Source: Hippophae tibetana (Eukaryota > Streptophyta > Magnoliopsida > Rosales > Elaeagnaceae). Taken from it: a stretch of DNA of 64,000 nt. Positions 10,551 through 22,550 of the stretch are shown here, in pieces (positions within the stretch are counted from its first letter, which is position 1; each line of letters opens with the position of its first letter). Under the pieces are notes generated by a model. That model saw nothing but the letters and a program-made list of their open reading frames with translations. It made no database searches and was not told where the DNA came from. The translations under genes and the position numbers were made by a program. The DNA lies in the NCBI GenBank assembly GCA_037013495.1, contig CM072806.1:21217501-21281500 (forward strand), in the 5' to 3' direction.

Positions 10551-13500
10551 AATCCTACTTGATAATACTGTCATACGTTACGTTCATAAAACATAATTAA
10601 TCTTTATTTGAATAGTTGGTGGTATTTGATAGGTTTTTATCAACCTCTCATCATCCCTATATTTAAGCCTGTAACCTACTATTTTGGAATTCCACCTTTT
10701 GGTGTGACATGTTGGTTCCCTAGTGCTTTTTTAACATTTGGGATGGGGAAACACTCAATCTAATAGTATAGTGACACTAGAGTTACATGTTTGTGTTGTT
10801 GTTTTATGCTCAGAGCACTTTCATCCCTCACCTCATATGTATCATCAATCGATGTAGAAGAACTCGAGCTCATGCTTGTTTCTTTATCTGAGTAGTCTAG
10901 GTATTGAGAAATTTTCTATGAGGAGGATCTTGAGGGAGAAGAAGGAAAAATACCCTACTAGTTGATCTACTTACTACTTATTTTTTATGTATGATCACTA
11001 CAATTTAAAAAAAAATAGAGCATATAAGAAACAAAAGGAGAGCTAGGAACTTTCCTAAGTTAGGAAGAAAAATGAGAGTATGAAAGAATTATATTTTGTT
11101 AGAAACAAAGAAAATTTCTAAAAGGTTTGAGAAAATTAGATTATTAATCTCGACCTTGAAATCCTTACCAAATGAGCTAGAAAACTTAGTGATAAAAAGA
11201 TTTCAAAGTGAAGATCTAAGTTTGTTTTCTTGCTATCCTCCTTATTATGCAAGTTTGAATCACCTCTCTCTAATCAATTGAAAACTGAAGACATCCATAT
11301 AAGCATTTATTGGAGTGTACGAAATTAAGATGGGGATGATTATTAGTTGTAGATTTCTTTTTGAGGATTTGTTTGTCTTATTTTTTACTTTCTCATATCG
11401 TTTGTAGATCCAAGCTAAAATAGTAAGGGTAGTTGAAGTTTGTGCATAAAGAACAACTTTATGTTGATGTATTATAGTGCCTAGACCATGAATGTTGCTT
11501 GTGTCATAACCTCCAAGGCAATAGCACTCTCAATACGACCTCGAGCCAAGATAAACTACATGTCATGCCTAGTTTAATTGTAGACTTTTACTATTTTAAC
11601 CTTTTAATACTTATTGGTTTGTAACCCCTTTATAATCGACACGTACTCTTGTAAATATATTATCATGGTCTTGAATCCGTACATTCGTTCATATTTATCA
11701 ATCTCTTTTCTTTATCTCTCTAAAATTGTATCATGTCCAATAAATTCTATTATTTTAATCATTAAATGGTGACATGTCATCACATAATTTATGATACACG
11801 GGATGGAGCACCTTAAAATGAAAAAAAAATTATACATTACTTTTTGTATGTCTTTCATTAATCTTAATCATTGATTCATTATCTACTTTTTACACCTATT
11901 TTTTTTTAATAAAAATAAAGTATTAAGATGAACTTGTTACAACCATGTGTAAGATTCTCTTGCAAAAAAGTGACATATATTGTTATTTACATATATTTTT
12001 TAATCAATATTTACAAGTATTTTGGGAACACATATATATGACCAAATAAAAAGGGAAAAAGTGCTAAATTAGTTCTAAAATTGTAATTGAAATGTATTTT
12101 AGTCTCACTATTTTCTTTAAGAATAAGAAAATAGTAATGATTTAAGAATAAGAAATATGCTTGAATAATTATTAAATTATTATATAAATTTAACACTATT
12201 TTTATTTTAAAACTAAAACAATAATTTAAAGTAATTGTGATATATATATATATATAATATTTAAATATAACACATTATATAATAAAATATTTATTTATTT
12301 ATAATTTTAATAGTAATTCAGTTCGAATTAGATTGTAACAGATTATAAAATCTATTAAACCGAACTCTATCCGAATCCAAATAGATTATATATTTTTTAA
12401 TCTGAATCTGATTCATTACAAAATATGTCAAAATAATATAATTTAATTCGAATCCAAAAAATCATATTAGATTACACTATTTAAGCGTATTGTTGTAATT
12501 ATTTGGTCACCTTAACTAACTATTAAATTGTATTATATTGTTTTAATTTTAATAGTATAATCTTAACATATCATGTTCTCTAAAACCAAAACTATAAAAT
12601 TTACTATAAAAGTTTAAAAAAAAATCAACATAATCAATTTCAATTTATAAAGTTACTAAAATAAGTGAGAAAGATGTTAAAAAAAAATTGTAAGATCATA
12701 AATTCGTTCTTACAGTAATAATTAATACTCATTGTTTGGAATATCATGTACAATTTTAGTTTTTATATCTAGTATAATACAAATTGTTTATAAATTTTTA
12801 TGTTTATTGTTTGTAAAATACATCACATCAATGATCACCGTGTCTTTTTCACTTACCCACTACACTCAACTTCAAGCTTCACCATGGATTATCCGATTCT
12901 TAAATAGTTCTAGTGGGGATTATTCATTTCCTCATCACTAATTTTCACAATGGAAAGCTGGACTATTTTGTAGCCAACAAAATCTTTTTCTGTCTTATCC
13001 TTTCTGGATTCGTTTCCATTTCATTTCACACAACAACCACAGCAACCACACTCATTTTCCTTTTATTATTAAAATATTTGTATTTTTTATATCATATAAA
13101 TGCAATCAATGTAATCAATGTAATATATAATTATTAAATAAAATAATAAGATGTATATATTTTTAATTTATAATTAATTATCATATCAATTATATTGCAA
13201 ACAGATCTTTGGCTAAAATAAATATATGTCCTATGCATGTTGTGTTAGAAGATTTGTTTAGTGTTATTTTTGTTGATTTTTTCTATTGTATTTTTCCAAT
13301 TATTTTTTGGGTTGATGAGTTAAATATAATCATTATCTGCTATTAAAAAGAGAATAATTATATACCAATTTTTAGCAAAATCAAAAGGCTTTTTTCCCAT
13401 CATATTTATTAAAGATACGGACAATTAAAATAATTAAGAAAAAGTATTCTTGTGATCCTTGAATTTATATATTTAAGATATTTTGATTCTTAAATTTTAA

Positions 13501-15570
13501 ATTGGTACATTTTAATATCTATATTTTAAATGTTTAGAATGTTGTTTACAAAAAAGTCTCTAAACTTATATTTTTTTGATATTTTAGTTCTTAAATTTTA
13601 TTAAGATATGACACTTTAATATAGATTTAGGCACTAAAATATATTAGTTTAAAATTTAGAAATTATAGTATCTCAAAAACATAAATTTGATTACTTTAAT
13701 GTCACCAAATCCAAAATTTAACACATAAAATGTAATGTATTTTCTTAAAATTAGGTTTATCAAGCAATCTTCAGTTGTTTTTTTTAATTGGTGGGAGTTG
13801 GTACTTTTTTAATACCCATGTTTAATTAAAAAATTTCATTTATGAATCATGTTTTAAAAATGTTTTCCTTTAGAATCTATGATATATAAAATGTTATTAT
13901 TTAGTGCACATATTTTTCAAAAAGTTTAACTTTAATCTTTTTGAATAATAAAGAACAAAAAACTCTTGTAAGGTTTTTTGGAAGAAGTAAAATAAGAGTT
14001 TTTTTACCATTCTTCTTCCATTCCCTGTCATTTTAGTACCATTAAGTTCCTGGCGTCATTTTTAAATCACACGGGATATTTTACCAATGTTGCAACAAAA
14101 CCACCTAGAAGCATTCATGTCCATTATATTCCAGTACAAACCATCTTCATAAAAACAAAGTAGAAATACTAATTTCAAATTGGTGTATAAAGTTTTAGTT
14201 TTAACATTCATCTCTACTTTACATAATGAACACGAAATAGCCACAACTTCTTTTAATAATAAAATTGATAAAAGAACTAACATTTTTCTAATATCATTTC
14301 TCTGCTCTCATTCACTAAATAATGTTATGGTAAAATATAGGAATAAACTTATAAAATAGTGATAGTTAGAAATTTAAATTGATCGATATTTTATTATATA
14401 AAATAGATTAAGGATTATTATTTTTAAGATATTATTTAATTATTTTAAATTTCTTCATCATCATCCTCATCATCATTTAGATTTAATTAATCAATTTTTT
14501 TTTTATATTTCTAGATATCATTATAATCACAAATGACATATCAGTTTCTTATTAGATACAATTTTGTAAATTCGAGTATATTTATTAATAATATCACGTT
14601 ACTCACATCATTTGTGATTTATCATCAATTTTGACTTATCACTACTTATGATAAATAGATTTTTATATCTGTTTTATGATTTCATATATAGAATATACGT
14701 TAAACTTATAAAAATGATAATAAATTATTATATTTGTTTCATTCATACTATTAAAATATTTTTCTACTTATTTATGCCACCCAATTCGTAAAAAGTTTCA
14801 CTTATACCATTTTGTTAATCTTTGTTTAATGGTGTCACACTTCAGTAATAGTTTAAAATAATTCAGATAGTTGAAATTGGTAATACTCGCCTCATTTAAT
14901 AGCTTTTTGTTAGCTTGGATTGCTACCATAAATTCATCAATGTTTTAAACAAAATTCATTGACTTCATAATATTATATCTAAACAAAAAAAATATGCATT
15001 TCTTCTTTTTGAAGAAATAATGAAAACATGCATTTCTTCCAAAAATAAAATAGCGAAAACATGCCAACAAATTACACTAGACAAAGTCTATGTAATGAAT
15101 TACCATTATAGATTTAGATATAGATGAAAAGGACCATAAATCTTATTTGGTTTAACAAAAATAAAATATATGAAAAACTTACCCACAAAGATAGCAAATT
15201 TTAGCTAGAGAATATCTCTTCCTCTGGTAAGCAAAATCTAAAAAAAAGGAAGATGAATAAAGAAAGAACGATTCGATTTTTTTATGTCGTTTTCTTTTTA
15301 AAGGAGTATCTATTACATTTTAAAAATTTGAGTACTTAATATGTTTTAAAAATTGAAAAATTTATTTTGAACTTTGATTATTCTTCTCATTTCATATATA
15401 TATATATATATATCTCACTCATACCTTCTATTTTGCCTCAATTTGGTATGAAACAAACAATTTTTTTTATTTTATACAAAATAAATTTATCTTTTTTTCA
15501 ATCAAAAAAACAAAATAAAGTTAAGTCAATAAATATCTTATTATATCTTTTAAAGTAGAAACCTCCCTTC
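10551..15570. other. AT-rich DNA without recognisable genes
   Basis: About 5 kb with no protein family motif, tRNA or complete transposon that I can support. Reading frames of 60-75 codons here are chance openings. A stretch near 13450-13740 is made of repeated 'CTTAAATTTT'-like blocks in both orientations and may be a very old inverted-repeat MITE, but ends and target duplications could not be found. A short TA run lies near 12240. Confidence 0.45.
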
Positions 15571-18500
15571 CCAAATCCACTATCATTAATTGATAATCTT
15601 CTACAACCAAAATCCTTGTCGTTCTACACAGAACACACATTCATTATTGTCGTTACAATCAACCAACCATTGATACTAGAACGCCCTATAATTTTCATAC
15701 ACCACTATAAGGTAGTAGAAGTTAAATATGTCCCTTTGGAGCTACAAATGCCTACCCATCATCGATAACATGTCAGAGTTGGCATATACAATACAAGAAG
15801 ATGTTGATTCATGATATCGAGGTATATATGACATCATCTATTATTGGAGAAATCTAATCTCGACACCTAAAGTCACTAATTGAAATTTCATCCATCAAAA
15901 AAGTTACGCATAGATGAATTGATTTCGACCCAAATAGGCAATCGAGACTTAGAAGAGGGTTGGATAAGCCAACCTATGGAATATTCTTACGATCACTATT
16001 CTAATTCAACCAAGCAGTTCTCAGAACGTGAATTAAGTTGGTAGCACATTAGAATATACAATCAAAACAATATGCTTAATTTAACATATCACACAAACAA
16101 CTAACATATAAGAAATAATAATCTAGCTTAAACACTAGTGACAACACTGACTTCTTTTCAGGCTAGTAACATACAATAAAAAGGGAAAATGACAAACACC
16201 ATGTGAATTAGGAAAACATATAGCAAATATTATAAATAATTTTCAATCACTTCAATTCCTTCTATGTGTGATCATATTATGTAAATGATGATTGTACTTT
16301 TACAACATTAGACCATACAAATACAACATATAACTTGATACACCATGTAGGATCTATCACTGTGTGTAAACATCCATGGATTGCACAATAAAAATCAACA
16401 ACAAGCAAATTCACTAAAAATCAATCATTTACTACAAATATAAATATAAACACAAATACCTATATTAGTAGGAGCACCTTTTTTAATGGTGCATAAGCTT
16501 CCACACTAGTTGTCAACATAACACCTTATCAAAGTAGATCCTAGCTCATCTTTGGAGCTACATCACCACATGAAGTGATAAATTACTAATGGCTTATAAA
16601 CTTTTAGCATGCTTTCACATAGGCTACTTACCTATGGATCCTAACTTTATCACTACATAGGGTCTCACCTATAGGAATTGTTGCAACTTTGTAACACTAG
16701 ATTGACATGTGGCATACCAACATTGAGATAACTCATTAAATTATGTGGCTCTTCATTATCCAATCATATATTTTCTCTCTTACCAAATCCTCAGTCAATG
16801 TCACAATTTTTTACAATCAATCCAGTTCTTAAAAACTGTAAGAGAGAATCTTCTCTGATGTAATATGTACATCCTATAGAAGACAATATTTCTCAGACCC
16901 AAAATGCATAAGAAAGATGGACCAATAAAGGACTGGGAAAGTCTAAAGTCAAATGGGTATATATCTCCTATAAAATTATGACTAAGAAAAAAAAGAGAGA
17001 TATGAATTTATATAAAAATTTAGCATCAAGGATACCTCACCAACCACCTTCACTAACCACTCAACAAGGATAATAGCCACGAAACCTCTCACTAGTGCCC
17101 ACTCGGTGAACCCTCGATGGCCACACAGAGTCCACCTCAACAAACCATATGTCACACAACATTGAGTTTGGCAAGCCTTATTGAGGCCTCAATAAGATCT
17201 TAGGAAGTAACCCATAAAAAAAGGCATTTATGACTCCATAAAAAGGCCAATTATCTGTAATGGAATCACATCACAACAAATAACCACCAAATCTTGCAAG
17301 CTACATACAATCTAATAAACTAAGTGTGTGTAACAAGTAAACACAAAATCGTACTCTAAATAGTACTAAGTTACTAATAATCAACCTTATAAAGGATAGA
17401 CATAAACATTAAATAAAATATAAACTCTTTTTTTGCACGTAGGAATGTTAGTAAAAGCCAACAAGACTTGCACTAATTATGAGAAGTGTTAATGCATAAA
17501 AATTTGTAAATACACTATTGAAAGCTAATTTTTGTGTCCTTTATTCTCTTTACTCATGATACTATAAAACTTAACGATCTAAAAACCAATATGGTGTATA
17601 TCATAGACACTCTAATGCCTAAGTCAATTTTATATAAGAAAAACATATGGAGTAATAATATAGTAGTTTAGGTGTACAAGGGGTATTTATAAGGTTGGAT
17701 GACCTAACATATATATTACTTATTGGGTATACTATGTATCTACGAGAGCATATAGGAAGGAAAAATATCCTTGAGGAAATAATATTCATTTTTTAAAAAT
17801 ATTTCATATTTAAAAGATAATATTATATAATAGGATAACTACCATTAATAAACAAATATTTTTCTAGGATATGCCTCGTGATTTTGAATTCAAACCAAGT
17901 TTCTTTGTATATAACAAAGGCATTGACATGTGGTCGAATATATTCATCTTAACCCATAAGAAATAGGGAATGAAACAAAAACTAATACCAAGAGTAAGTA
18001 TAAAACATGTGCTACATAATATTTTCTATCTTTGACCAGTTAGCTATTGGAGTTGTCCATTGGAGTAAAATATCCCAACATCAACCCTCACGCCTTTTAG
18101 GTCAATTTTGGTGGGCGATAAGGTCTATCAATCTAACCAAGGTACACTATGAGGTCATGCATAGCTTGGGACTTCGCTATCTTTTTAGTTGGAATCCTTG
18201 TTTTCTTTGCTCAACCCCAAGCGTGAAGTTCTAAGATTTCCAATGATATAACCCATGTATAATCTAACTTCTGATTGAAAAGTTATGAACAATCAAATTT
18301 CTAATGTCAAAATTCAAAACTTTAAAGTTTACTTTGGTATGATATAGATAGATGGTGAAAAACTCTCGGTGTAAAACACCAAAATAATGGGATTTTTTGA
18401 TCATTTCAATGATGGGATGTACTTAGTACCCAAGTCAACTTTTGAATGAGTCTTTTAATTTCTTCAAATGATTGAAATTATTTAGAATCCCAAGATTTAT

Positions 18501-18855
18501 TATGATTTTATCTTGATTAACCAAAGATCCCCATTGTTTAGATTTTGTCTATAAAGAAATTGTGAGCTAAACCTTAAAAAGGAGAGCATTGTGCAAAAAT
18601 GCACTCTAGAGGCATCAACGCCTAGTAAGACAAAGGTGTAGGCCAGAAATGAAGGGTCCCATGTGGTCTCAGTGGTTGGCTATATGATGGCTGTGTGGCC
18701 AAAGCCTAGAGTAGCTAGAACTGGCACACTTGAGCCAAAGATATATTGTTTTTGTTCAATGAGGGTGAATGTGGTATGGATCCATTGTGTGGACTTCGAT
18801 CTAGGCTTACTCCATCCAATTCATGTTAAGTGATGAATGGATTTATTTTAAGGAT
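15571..18855. other. Unassigned, probably old retroelement DNA
   Basis: The base composition is less AT-rich than upstream, with stretches that read like decayed LTR or untranslated retrotransposon sequence, such as a TATA-like GTATTTATAAGG near 17684. No coding motif survives in any frame. No boundaries, primer-binding site or paired LTR were seen, so no element is called. Confidence 0.35.
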
Positions 18856-18860
18856 CTGAC

Positions 18861-19154
18861 TGATAAGAGTAATTTCAGAGAGGTAGAAAAAGAGAGAAAA
18901 TAGATAAGAGGGGTTGATTTTTGTATAATATCTCATATGCCCTTTATTCCATATCTTAGCAATATATATAGCCTTACAATCAAAATAAAAAAAAACAAGG
19001 GGAGGTGCGTGAAGAAGAAGGGTGAGCATATCCTGTAACCACCTAGTGGTCCCCCCACCATGTAACTACCTTTGAGCCATTGTAACTACCTATGTGTCCA
19101 CGTTCGTCTACGCTTGTGTACACAAGTAGCCTATTGTAGCATATGCATGTATCA
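18861..19154 (-). repeat. 3' LTR of the gene-capturing element
   Basis: 294 bp, TGATAAGAGT … CATGTATCA on the + strand, matching the right-hand copy throughout with small indels. It is the 3' LTR because the element runs on the minus strand. The adjoining interior (19155-19170) reads AGCATGGAGGAT on the minus strand, a weak polypurine tract. Confidence 0.85.
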
Positions 19155-19254
19155 ATCCTCCATGCTTGAGAATCCTTATCCATAAGGATACAATTAGGAT
19201 AAGATGTGGTGAAATTATGAGGAAAATGTGAGTAGCATTACATATCATCTTATC

Positions 19255-19482
19255 AATCACATTTTCAACAACAATGTAATATATGTCCTTATGATCAGGC
19301 TTCATGTTCTTAACATACTCACCCAAGCTAATTATATTTGTCTCACTTTAGGAAGAGCAAAATCTGAGTAATGGGGCAATACGTTTGTGATTTTCATGAT
19401 CTTCAATGCAACCCGATTTCAAGTATTTTCTAAATTTCTCCCCGAACTTGTCATAATTCTCTCTATTCTCACTCATAGATAT
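19255..19482 (-). pseudogene. Organellar-type HSP90 fragment
   Basis: The minus-strand translation contains the C-terminal middle-domain pattern of plant organellar HSP90: SENRENYDKF, then SGCIEDHENHKRIAPLLRF, then ISLGEYVKNMKPDHKDIYYI. The wording GCIED.ENHKRIAPLLRF is typical of the chloroplast/mitochondrial HSP90 branch rather than cytosolic HSP90. An in-frame TAA interrupts it right after the LLRFCSS segment, at a place where the family usually has Gln. The piece covers about 75 residues of a protein of roughly 780. Its start is fused in frame to the beta-galactosidase piece, and it lies against the 3' end of the element. It is not functional. Confidence 0.85.
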
Positions 19483-19490
19483 TCTCAGCA

Positions 19491-20460
19491 ACCAAGTTGA
19501 GTTAAGTTGGCCACCATCAAGTTGACATTTTGCAGGGCTATAAGTACTAGCATAACTACATGATTTGCAGTCACATTTTGCATAAGTCATCCAATCTCTT
19601 CCTATGCTATGCCTATAGACCCACACTTGACCCTTTCTTGTACTTCTTACGTCTAAAGCCAATGGCTCATTACCTCTTGGTGCATTAAAATAAGGCCTAT
19701 ACCATGTCAGAGGCTGTGAGCTCCGACTTGCAACTGAATCTTGAATCCAATCTACTGATGGGGTTCCATCTAGAGACACCAAATTCATTGCCTCTCTTGT
19801 AAGGTCCAACTTGGTAGAACCATTTCTTCCATGTTAAGTCTTTCTATCCCTTGTTAAGGCCATTGAACAAAACTGGACTTAGGATTCCTATTTTCTAAGT
19901 CTCATAACAAAATCCAATGTATGGTAATCCAATAGTAACACTGCGAAGTGAGATTGTATTAGTTCCATGCCAAAGATTGATTAGTCCAGTAAAAGTAAAT
20001 TTTCTCTACTCCATTGTTCCATAGGTTGATCTTGAATAATGTCCATTGATGAAAACATGTAGAGCATGACCTATAGACTGCACTATCAGAGTTGGCCTTT
20101 CCCCCCCTTTTTGATATGATGAACTTATATCAACATTGGTCAAGTACCATAAGTAATTACTAGTGTCTCTAATGACATTTATTTGCTCAAGAAGCCCCAC
20201 TACTATTATGCCTGATATTGCATTGAAAAGAGAAACATCTTCATCAAAAGTCTCCTATGAGAGCAACCTAGTATCACTTGGAATCATTTGCGTCATGAAG
20301 TTCAAGATTTTAACATTGTAGTGTTAAATGCAACATGTTTGTAATCTGGAAGGATGCTAATGGACCAAAGAGGCACATTGTAGTGCACCTTATTAAAAGT
20401 CACTCTAATAGTAGATTTTGGATTGAATTTGGATATGAAAATTGCAATTGTAACGTCGTT
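19491..20460 (-). pseudogene. Beta-galactosidase (GH35) cDNA fragment
   Basis: Successive minus-strand segments match the C-terminal half of plant GH35 beta-galactosidases in order: VPLWSISILPDYKHVAFNTT near 20370-20300, GLLEQINVIRDTSNYLWYLT from about 20197, ALHVFINGHY near 20060, FTFTGLINLWHGTN near 19995, then EAMNLVSLDGTPSVDWIQ, QPLTWYRPYFNAPRGNEPLALD and GKGQVWVYRHSIGRDW between 19790 and 19600. Several stops and frameshifts break it. Plant genes of this family have many short exons, yet no intron interrupts these ~970 bp, so the source was a spliced mRNA. It ends in an in-frame junction with HSP90 near 19485. The catalytic N-terminal domain is absent. Confidence 0.9.
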
Positions 20461-20596
20461 TGGTCCAAATTATTTAAGAATCATAAGTTGCAGGGACATC
20501 TATCTTTTTCTCAAGCTACATGCATGAACTTGTTTTACAAACCAAAATTCATGATGCATAAGCAATTTAGAACAAAAAAGTGTCAAACTGACCAAA

Positions 20597-20990
20597 GTAA
20601 ATGAGCTCTTGTACTTAACAGCTTCCCTGATTGTCCTCATCATTCTTCTTTGGACAATATCAATTGGATATGAGGCAAGACTAGCACCTTTGATGATCAC
20701 CCAACCAAGAGCAAAGCTAACAAAGAGAATATCCTACTTTTTTTTTGGTAAGACGTATATGCTTAAGAAAATCATACATTCTAAAGTAAAAACCATGGTA
20801 CACAATTATTTTAACACAAGAAATGTTAAATCCATGGTAATGGCCAGCAATACCATCAATTTTTAGAGTCTTTCTATAGATATAAACTAAACCATTGAAT
20901 TTTCTCTCTCATATCTTCTTTGCAACTTTGGCATCATTTTCAAGATGGGTTCGTACATAATCCAAAGAATAACCAAAGAATAAAGATGAA
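20597..20990 (-). pseudogene. Mitochondrial ADP/ATP carrier fragment
   Basis: The minus-strand translation gives SLFFGYSLDYVRTHLENDAK, then a segment matching FNGLV.(V)YRKTL..DGIAG.Y.GFNIS of the carrier, and [27 protein letters not shown] followed by EAVKYKSS. This covers roughly the second and third mitochondrial-carrier repeats. The adenine-nucleotide-carrier signature RRRMMM has become QRRMM, losing the first Arg. A stop follows the AKKI segment and another precedes SFALGW. It is joined upstream, in frame, to the RPN10 piece and downstream to about 130 bp of unassigned sequence before beta-galactosidase. Not functional. Confidence 0.88.
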
Positions 20991-21045
20991 GTCTTAACAT
21001 CAACCTCTGTTTCAATTGAAGTAGTAATAGTTTTTGATACAACAA

Positions 21046-21777
21046 TCATACCCGTCTGGCTTCCATAATCTGTTGAACTGTCTTGCATAGATAACTGAAG
21101 AGCTAGAGCCATTTCTGGATAGTCTACAGCTGCATTTAACATATATATGTCTCGTATGTGTTGGCTGGAGGCAAGGTCATCCACTGACATTGAAGGGCTT
21201 GCTGAAGAAGAGGATTTTCATCATCCATTAAATCATTTGTCTTATTTTCATCCTCAGAAGTTACAGGAGTGGCACGCTTACTCATAGTTGCATCTTGTGA
21301 GCTGGATGGCTATTCTCTTCCTTTTTCCTATTTCAAAGCCTTCTTAACAGCCTTTATAGCAACAACTTCTAGTCTAGCCCTCTCCTCTTCCATTGACACT
21401 CTAAGAGCAAGAGCCAACTCAGGATTTAGGTGGGAATCCATGCCAAAATCAAAACCAGAAACACCACCAGTTGCAACTACCACAGTTGCTACAACAAAAC
21501 CACTTCCACCTTCACCATTACTAGTGAAAATTGGAGTACTTATAAGTACAAGAGAAAGAGCATTCTCACCAGAAGAAACATGAATAATGTGATTGATGTC
21601 ATTGTTATTCACAGCATTAAGAAGAGCTTCTAGCTTCTTTGGCTTTCCATCATCCTCATCACCAAAACTAACTATGTCGAAGGCTACACTATTCTTTTTC
21701 AACTTCCTTCCAACCATTTCCAACATCTTATTGTCATATTTAATGAGACTTCTAGCAAACTTTTGAATGATAGTTAG
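21046..21777 (-). pseudogene. 26S proteasome subunit RPN10 fragment
   Basis: The frame at 21726-21328 gives MLEMVGRKLKKNSVAFDIV, DDGKPKKLEALLNAVNNND, LISTPIFTSNGEGGSGF and GGVSGFDFGMDSHLNPELALALRVSMEEERAR. These are the end of the von Willebrand A domain and the first ubiquitin-interacting motif of RPN10/PSMD4. After a frameshifted stretch, 21190-21046 gives the second motif, YPEMALALQLSMQDSSTDYG. The copy is 5'-truncated: the first ~120 residues, including the start of the vWA domain, are missing. No introns are present. The tail after the second motif has been replaced by the ADP/ATP carrier. Confidence 0.92.
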
Positions 21778-21949
21778 TTATTGATGCTTATTATCCATTT
21801 ATTTATAAACAAATAAAAATCCCTTTGAACTTAGCTTTTGGAATGTTAATGAGCAAAGAAGAAAGTTTTTGTCTTTGCTTCTGCCTCTGAGAGTTGAAAC
21901 CCTAGCCACTTCATCAACATAGCCTTCGAGAAGAAGAAGGAAAAATATG

Positions 21950-22145
21950 GAGCTATAGTCGATATGTCGGCATATTGCTTCTAGGTAACATTAATCTTAT
22001 GGTGCTATCGAAGCTGGATCTTACTTGGATTGAACATACAACCACTATGACACCTATTTCTAAAAGCTCCCTAATTAGCCCTGTGAGTACCAGCACTAGG
22101 AACACGAGGTATACAAGAACCCGCACGTCTCGTACCCCAACAAGT
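21950..22145 (-). pseudogene. Ribosomal protein L4 (uL4) fragment, N-proximal part
   Basis: The minus-strand frame beginning near 22142 reads [21 protein letters not shown], then GAFRNRCHSGCMF.PSKIQL, HHKINVT and KQYA. This follows the eukaryotic L4 pattern [44 protein letters not shown]..QKRYA. Three in-frame stops are visible. In the normal protein this region precedes the one at 22150-22364, but here it lies after it in the element's reading direction, so the two pieces are in swapped order. Confidence 0.88.
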
Positions 22146-22149
22146 TGAA

Positions 22150-22364
22150 CTTTTTAACATGCTCAGCACCTTCACTTCCGTACACAATAAGAGGAACCTT
22201 ACGATTAATATACATTTGATTCCTCATCTGACACTTACCAGGATGAATCAAGTGGCTATCCTTAGCTTTCTCAGCATAAAAAAAAATGCTATGATCTACT
22301 TCAAAACCTTGATCTCAGCCGATATCTTTTTGACACTTTCAGCCGAGTTGCTAATAACAAGTGG
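22150..22364 (-). pseudogene. Ribosomal protein L4 (uL4) fragment, more distal part
   Basis: The translation gives [22 protein letters not shown], a frameshift in an A/T run near 22280, then [20 protein letters not shown] and [19 protein letters not shown]. This matches the L4 pattern PLVVSDSAE..EKT..A..LK, DAEKAKDS..IRPGKGKMRNRRYI.RKGPLIVYG.EGA. The first residues follow directly, in the same frame, after the stop of the gag-like ORF. The copy is broken and partial. Confidence 0.88.
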
Positions 22365-22550
22365 TTACAAGGGTTTATGTGAGTTACAGGAGGTGCGAAG
22401 AGCTTGCAGCTCTATCAACACTGCTTGTAAAGTAGTGCCCGATCGCTCAAAGTTAGACTCATGTCGTGCTAAGGTTTTACATGCGTTGTTGAAGAACTCT
22501 ACGTTGGATTGGTTTCGATTGTCCTTGGTTGAAATCGGCTTTGATACCAT
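22365..22550 (-). pseudogene. Short gag-like ORF starting in the PBS
   Basis: The ATG is the first codon of the primer-binding site itself (ATGGTATCAAAGCC reads M-V-S-K). The 61-residue product includes FFNNACKTLARHESNFERSG and TLQAVLIELQALRTSCNSHK, which resembles the short coiled-coil opening of some plant gag proteins (RHES.. ..LQ.VL.ELQALR). It ends at a stop where the L4 sequence begins. Assignment as gag is tentative. Confidence 0.45.
22537..22549 (-). other. Primer-binding site (initiator-Met tRNA)
   Basis: The minus strand reads TGGTATCAAAGCC, one base away from the right LTR. This is the usual complement to the 3' end of initiator methionine tRNA in plant LTR elements (typically TGGTATCAGAGC). 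It fixes the element's orientation. Confidence 0.85.

Noticed and set aside
12732..13137. Two overlapping + strand frames of 69 and 74 codons
   Set aside because: AT-rich, hydrophobic by composition, with no motif, no splice context and no support as genes.
20335..20866. Two + strand frames (89 and 85 codons)
   Set aside because: They are antisense to the beta-galactosidase and ADP/ATP carrier fragments, which match known families.
21269..21583. + strand open frame of 104 codons
   Set aside because: It is the antisense of the RPN10 pseudogene; its open length reflects the coding composition of the other strand.
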